Shown here in pieces: positions 57,589 to 64,000 of a DNA stretch of 64,000 nucleotides. Origin of the DNA: Pseudoneurospora amorphoporcata (Eukaryota > Ascomycota > Sordariomycetes > Sordariales > Sordariaceae); the NCBI GenBank assembly GCA_033297205.1, contig MU859105.1, positions 148,160 to 212,159 on the forward strand, read 5' to 3'. Below the pieces are notes generated by a model that saw only the letters and a list, made by a program, of their open reading frames with translations, made no database searches and was not told where the DNA came from. How positions within the stretch are numbered: the stretch's first letter is position 1; each line of letters begins with the position of its first letter. The position numbers were made by a program, and so were the translations under genes.

Positions 57589-60500
57589 ATGGACGCGCCA
57601 GAAGACGACTTGGACATCAAGCTACAAAAGATATCCAATGACCTCATTATCGATTTCGACACCTCCCTCGTCCCCTTCCTCAGGAAGCAGAATGGCTCAG
57701 GCGGTACTGTAGTCAGGTCCCGTGTGCGTTCTCGTGAGCTGGAGCGCATTATTGCCGGAGTAAGTGTCTTTAAAGTCCTATATACGATGGAGGAGGCATC
57801 TAGGACTAATGAGATGCACAGCTACTTGATCCTTTCCAAGAACTTCCTCAGCTTCTGGACCCCTACCTACCCAAATGGCTTCCTATCCTTGCAGAGAACT
57901 TCCTCGAGTACCAGCAGTCTCGTTACCGGAACAAGCTGCTGTCAACCCGATCTGATTTGTTGACTCCGTTGCCGAGGGCCATTTGCAAGATCTTGTACAC
58001 TTTCTGCAAGATCCGCGGTGAAAAGGTCATTGTCCGCTTTCTCAACAACGAGACAAAGTACCTGGAGCTTGTACTCTCGGCTCTCGAGGAGTCAGAAAGA
58101 CATCAAGATGCACAGCCCTCCTCCGCTGATGCCAGTAACACCACCGCTGGCACCGGTCCGCAGTGGACTTGGGAGGAGAGGTATATTGTCTTATTGTGGC
58201 TTTCACATCTCATGCTTGCCCCTTTTGACCTGGCCACCATCTCATCAACCGATGTCGAGCAGGATGATCTCGTGCCTATTCCTGGTCTCCAGTGGCCACA
58301 AGGTCTTCCCAGCATAACTACTCGGATCCTGCCCCTGGTCATCAAGTATCTTGCCTCCCCAGGCAAGGAGCGAGATGCCGCAAAAGCCCTCTTGGTCCGT
58401 ATTTCCATGCGCAGAGACATGCAACAACTGGGCGTGTTGGATGCCTTGGTAAACTGGGCTCTCTCCGCTCTTCGCCCCCAAGAGGGACTTCAGAGAACAC
58501 CGTACCATTACATTGGCCTTCTCTCCTTCCTGTCCGGCGTTCTCGTCTCGTCAATCGACACCTCCGACATGGACAAATATCTGCTGACTTTGTTTCGTGA
58601 GGTCCATGGGGCTGCCACTGATCAAAATGCTACCGGGTCAGTCATGTCATCGGCTCTGGCGCGCAAGACCATGATCAAGGTGGTTCGGTCAATTGCGGTT
58701 TCTATCTTGCGCATGTCCAGTCAGGATATGCCGAGTATGGATATCATCGAAACTACCATTGGTTTCTTACTCGAAAACCTGGCAGACAATGATACGCCAG
58801 TCCGGTTCGCTGCCAGCAAAGCTCTCAGTGTCATCACCTTAAAGCTTGATCCTGACATGGCCTCAGAAGTTGTCGAAGCCGTGATTGACTCGCTGAATAA
58901 AAATGTCCTATGGGTGAAGGACCCCAAGAATACCAAGGCACCGCCAATCAAGGACATTGGCGCCGTTGATCCTCTCGAGTGGCATGGGCTGATGCTCACC
59001 CTATCCCACCTTCTGTACAGACGCTCACCCCCTGCAGAGAATCTTAATGGCATTATTAACGCCCTTTTGACCGGGCTTTCGTTCGAAAGGCGAGGAACTT
59101 CTGGCGGATCTATCGGCACCAATGTTCGAGATGCGGCGTGCTTCGGCATATGGGCACTCGCACGTAGATATAGTACGAAGGAACTGCTTGCAGTCCCCAC
59201 TAGCTCTACGGTATCAACCAGGCCCTACAACCAACAAGTCTCTATGCTCCAGATTCTAGCTACCGAACTCGTGGTGGCTGCATGCCTGGACCCTTCAGGA
59301 AACATCAGACGCGGTTCTTCTGCCGCCTTGCAGGAATTGATTGGCCGCCATCCTGATACAGTTGAGAAGGGGATTTGGGTGGTCCAAACAGTCGACTACC
59401 ATTCTGTAGCTCGGAGATCCAGAGCACTCCAGGAGGTTGCCCTGAATGTCACCAAATTATCGAGCCAGTATGGCGAGGCCATCTTGCACGCTCTCCTCGG
59501 GTGGAGAGGTATTGGTGATTTCGACGCCATGGCAAGGCGAGCAGCAGGAGCGTCTTTTGGCACCATTGCTTCAGAGCTTGCCTCGGGCGTCCCTGATTCA
59601 GCTGCAAGGCTCACGCATTTCATGGCTATGGTCCTTGACCGGGTCAAGTCATTGCAAGTACGACAAGTGGAGGAAAGACATGGGCTACTCATGAGCTTTG
59701 CATCATTGCTTGATGCCTTTCCAAATATTGCAAGCGCATCTCAAGATACAGGAAGCACCACTTCCCACGACTCCATGTCGGACTTCGTTTCCAACTCTCT
59801 TGCGGGGTTGACGGAAATTCTTACAGACGCAGACATCAAAACATACCGCAAACCTGAATTGATCGCCGAAGGAGCGAGCTCTTTGATCATCTCCTCCTTC
59901 CCGGTATTGCAGTTATCTGTACTGACCGGCAATGGCGCTATGTCAAAGCCAGCCGAGACAACACTCCTGCCTGGACGAGCCCTCTTCGCAAAGAGTGGCA
60001 CTGAGATTTCCAGCCTGGTAACGAAGATGACGCCTAGACCTGAACAGGTCAAAACAATTGCTGGACTTGCCAAAGCTAACCTGGCAAAATGGCTTGTCCG
60101 TCCAGAGCCGGAGATCATCTGTGTAGCTTCCGAAGCCGCGCTCATTCTTCTCATATTCTGTGAGGATGCTGAGCGAGAGAACGTGGTCCGCGAATGGGCT
60201 GACGCTGTCCGGCATCGTCCATCTGGGCGAGCAACTACCGCCTCAGGATATTTCGCTGCGCTCGCCATGTCGTACTCCGTACTTGCGACTTTGAAGGTCG
60301 CTGAGCAGGACAGAAGCTTAATGTGCAGCGCCTTTGTCGAGCGTTGGAAGAGTGATAACGACATCGAGACCCGAGTTTCCATCCTCTCCAGTCTCACTCA
60401 AAGTGATATTTTGCGAGAAAACATTGACACATTTCTCGAGCTCATCATCGCCGGCTTGGATGACTACACTACCAATGCACGGGGTGACGCCGGGTCTCTA

Positions 60501-61487
60501 GTCCGCTTGCAGGCTATCAAGGCAACAAAGTTCCTCTGGGAGAGACTTGATCAACTTCCCCCAAATGAGGCTCTCCGGGTTGTTTCAGCATTGTTCTTGC
60601 GCATTCTGCGTCTCGCAGCTGAGAAGTTGGATAAAGTAAGAGCTGAAGCGCAGACTGCTCTAGCTCTAATTCTAAAGGCGAAGTGAGTACAGTCAGACTG
60701 CCTAACGTTATTGTTCACAAACATGCTAACATGCTCCAGTCTCTCTGCTAGGGTTCGCGAATCGACTTTCTCTTCCAGAGTTTACTTCGGCTTCTTGCTC
60801 AATTTACTATTCGAAGACGTGCTGCAATCGACCATATCAGACACGCTTAAGGCTGACCCAGATACCTGGATGGAAGAGCTCCTGGCAGGACTTGTCTCAT
60901 CCGCCGACACCGGAAACGAAGAGCTTGTCATCGCTACCAGAGCTGCCCTTTGCGAGTTTTGCCAGCAGTCAAAGGAAAAGTCAGACGCTGTGTGCACTGC
61001 ACTTGTTCGAAACCTCAAAAGCAGGCAAGGCCAGGACCGCGTGCTAGTTCCAACATTGGAGGTCATCGCTTTCCTGCTCCATGTGGGCATCTTGGAGACA
61101 TGTGACAAGATCAACTACAAGAGCCTATGCTTACAGGTCCAGAAAGCTTGCTACAAGACGGGTAACGTCCGCAAGATTGAGGCTTGCATCAGAGTCTACG
61201 GCGCCGTCGCTGAGCTCGGTCGGACCCGCGGCGCTGAGCAGGCATCTGTGGACGGTACAGATGGACAGAGGAAACAAGAGGGCATCACGGACGCTCGTAA
61301 GAGACTTGGTGCCCTCATGATGCATCCATGGCCGCGTATCAGGAGCGTCATTGTCGATGAACTCTGGGGACTAACCTCGATCAGCCTCAATGACCTAGCA
61401 GCAGAGAAGCTAAAGGGTGTTGATTGGGGTAAGGCCGAAAAGGGGTCTGTGAAATCGATAGTTGAGGCTCTCGAGTTGGGCAGCTAG
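57589..61487 (+). CDS. TBCD: Tubulin-folding cofactor D (TBCD)
   Basis: Three exons: 57589-57759, 57822-60682, then 60740 (or 60752)-61487, giving 1259 (or 1255) residues. The N-terminal segment LLDPYLPKWLPILAENFLEY and the block LPRAICKILYTFCKIRGEKV, followed by IVRFLNNETKYLEL, identify cofactor D. The protein is an all-helical HEAT-repeat solenoid, with the C-terminal TBCD domain after about residue 890. Cofactor D captures beta-tubulin, joins it to alpha-tubulin with cofactors C and E, and stimulates GTP hydrolysis. Intron 1 (62 nt) has a GACTAAT branch. The last intron offers two in-frame acceptors 12 nt apart. The ATG at 57589 is the first in frame. Confidence 0.94.
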
Positions 61488-64000
61488 ACCGCCTCTTTCG
61501 CATCATGTAGGCAGTAAGCATGGAACACCCGAAGGAGAAAAGTCCGCGCCGTGACTCGAGCTTTTTGAGAAACCAACCAACCACAGTCGAGAAACCGTTT
61601 CCGCCGCTCCATCCAGATGCATCCGTTGACAATTTTTGTCCAGCACAATAAGAGCCGTCAGTTTGTCTTGCTGCTGATCTGTCATTCTCAGCCTGCGCAA
61701 CTGTCGATTCAACATTCTGTAGCGAGCAACGGGACAGTGTATACGCAGCTACGACGCGCACGGGCAACGATCTTTCGGTTGGTCATCTGAAAGTTGGAAT
61801 TGCACAGAAACTTGGTGTAAGAGAGATGGTCCACCGGAAGGTCAAGGCTCCTTTCCCCGAAAACGCTAAATTCCACCTGCCTATCGTGAAATTTTCGATG
61901 TGATTTGCGTGGAGAACCGGTGGTGGTGTAGTTTCTGACTGCTGGAGAATTCGAAAAACATTTATAGATTGGCAGTGCGTATGGGATGAGAACAAGTGTC
62001 TGACTGTTGGCTCGACCGATCCTTGTGGACAACTTGTCCACTACAAAATAGATGGCGTAAAAGAACGCACAAGAGCTATCGCCGCTACGATATCACGCCA
62101 ACCTCGGGACCGTCAATCAGTCGTAGCAAACTTGCAAATGACCGAAATGGTGGCTATCTTGTCAGGTGATCACAGGGAGGCGCTTGTGCGAATGCTGGAA
62201 TATACAAATGGTGTTGGTCAACATGCTCTGCTTGTTTCATAAAACCGTAGTATAGTCGGCAATCGTCATGGTTAGACTTGATAAATCCCCTAGGAATGCG
62301 GCACTCCAATCAATAAATACGTTGTAGTTTGTGTAACGTGATAGGTATCATGGCAGCTGCAAGGAACTACACCACACGCCACACGAGGGCATAAGGATTT
62401 TCAACGGTGATGAGATCGAGACACAACGTTCGGTTGTGGCTGACGGGCGGGCTTGTCCGTTGCTGACTGTAATGGAAGTTTATCAACACCACTACCACAC
62501 CATCATTGAAGTTTCAGACGTTTCTCTCCAGCATTTTGAGTTGTGCACTCCTCAACTCTAAACTAGGTATCAGGATCATCATGGACTACATTGCTGGAGA
62601 ACAAACAGTGGCCTTTGAGGCTTTACCTACAGGCGCACGTGTACAATCCCGGGATGATTGATGTTCAGGTTTATGGTGGCTAGTAGTTGGGTTTCATCTC
62701 CGAGCGCTCGGCCGTTTCCAGAAGACTACTCAAAGGTTGGGTCGATGGATGTTCGGTCCTTCCCCAGCTAAGGTTAACGACCAGACGGAGCAACATTTGG
62801 ACATTCAGCTACCTCTTCATCTTGCCAAAACAGATGCTACTTCGGATTTATAACGAGTAGGTAGGTATTCGGTATCATGAAGATTCGCTAGCTTTACAGG
62901 TTTATTAACCCTGTCTGAGCCCTCCAGAGGCTGGACGACGTACGGCGATATGGACAACCGCAGCCGCACTTACCATCCAATCTCGGATCACGGACAATAT
63001 AGACGACCCATGGACCACGGGACAATCGATTACTCGGTCTCAGTACCTTACATGCCATACCAGTGTCAAAGAGCAAACCGGGAAGTTAACCGGCGACGTC
63101 AAGCTTAACGCTTTACAAACACTGTCGGGAAGCCTGCCATGGGAAGACTAACCGCCAGCCAGGCCATGGCATGGAGCCATGGACCTTATCGCGTCTTGCT
63201 CATTCGATACGAACCCGACCAGACGGAACGACCAGACCGCTGAACATATATAACGCAACAAAGTTATCAGTTCAGTTTTGTCTTGACCCTTTACTACGTC
63301 CCTGGGTGCATGCCATTCTCATGAAGCCCTAGCTCGGACAAAGAGATTTGCGTACAGTCGAACTTGGATCCCGGGGCAGGGCAGGGCAGTGAGCAAATCT
63401 CGATGTCTGTCGGCTCGCGGCTTGCCAATTAATTACTGCCCTATGCTGTGCGCATGTTGATGCATATCTCTGCGGTGATGACATCTGTCTTTTTGGACTC
63501 TGTCGAGGCGAGCAGAGGGGTGGAAAACAAGTGAAAGTTAAAGGGCGTAAGGAGTTGTATTATCGCGTTATATACGTAGCCTTACTCTCCCAAGTATATC
63601 ATCCTTTTGTTGTATGTATGTCGGGTGTTCATTCATCACTCCCCAAAACCAAAATCGCGAACCGCTGCCCTTCCGTCGTTGGGCATCGCTAGCCCGGTCC
63701 GTCACAAGTCACTACTCGTCAGGGCTAGAAACGCCTCAGTCTGACCTTGTGCTGCCACAAGATCAGGCAGATTGATTCGCGAATGCAGATTGATTCGCGA
63801 AAATTTTGGTACTTCTCCGCCCATACAAATTAACGGTGTAACCATGTCATTCCGTTGGGCTGAAAATCACCACATTCATGCATGTAATATCGCTCAAACC
63901 AGTACACATCCCTGTATTAGACTAGCCATTCAACAAAACAGGGTCGATATTCTCATCCCCTGCATCACCACTTTCTGGCATGGTGTTTTGTTCTACTATA
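61488..64000. other. Terminal intergenic region
   Basis: 2.5 kb without a supported gene. The open frames are short and overlap on both strands. An 18-bp tandem duplication lies near 63.78 kb. Confidence 0.45.
63767..63802 (+). repeat. 18-bp tandem duplication containing TTCGCGAA
   Basis: Two adjacent copies of GCAGATTGATTCGCGAAT (the last base differs in copy 2). Each contains the perfect 8-bp palindrome TTCGCGAA. Confidence 0.7.

Overview
The window is nuclear DNA of a filamentous ascomycete, most likely a Sordariomycete close to Neurospora or Sordaria. The genes carry one to three short introns (about 45-110 nt) with GTRNGT-type donors, and several have a recognisable CTAAC-like branch sequence. 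Codons end mostly in C or G, 5' and 3' regions are long, and there are large proline-, serine- and acid-rich insertions. The stilbene-cleaving oxygenase at 47.3-48.9 kb has every metal- and substrate-binding residue at the position I recall for Neurospora crassa CAO-1. I saw no tRNA, 5S rRNA, CRISPR array, transposon or telomeric repeat.

Left block (1.3-28.8 kb) is gene-dense and mostly housekeeping. In order it holds: a GPI-anchored cysteine-module surface protein; a 2EXR-domain protein (-); the catalytic subunit of tRNA-guanine transglycosylase; mitochondrial ribosomal protein Mrp51; ribosomal protein eS17; an Rtr1/RPAP2-type RNA polymerase II CTD phosphatase (-); the SH3 actin-patch protein Bbc1; the SSU-processome WD40 protein Utp21 (-); and the inositol pyrophosphate synthase Vip1/Asp1. 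The Vip1 tail looks frameshifted.

The middle block (about 28.8-44.7 kb) is nearly empty of recognisable genes. It contains a polypyrimidine tract of roughly 460 bp ending in 62 consecutive T, three other long A/T homopolymers, and a few weak candidate small genes. One of these encodes a 55-residue protein with three CX2C knuckles.

The right block opens with what I consider the most interesting feature. A vanillyl-alcohol-oxidase-family flavoenzyme (-) and the carotenoid-oxygenase-family stilbene cleaver CAO-1 (+) share a 680-bp divergent promoter, and a Zn2Cys6 transcription factor follows immediately. CAO-1 releases 4-hydroxybenzaldehydes from stilbenes such as resveratrol. VAO-family enzymes make the same class of product from para-substituted phenols. 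The trio therefore reads as a compact catabolic unit for plant phenolics with its own regulator. The promoter has a CGG-N3-CCG palindrome and a 12-bp-period tandem repeat that could be the regulator's target. The VAO-like enzyme appears to have lost the usual active-site aspartate.

Beyond this, after a 3.7-kb gap, lie a soluble GH76 alpha-1,6-mannanase and tubulin-folding cofactor D. The last 2.5 kb is noncoding as far as I can see.
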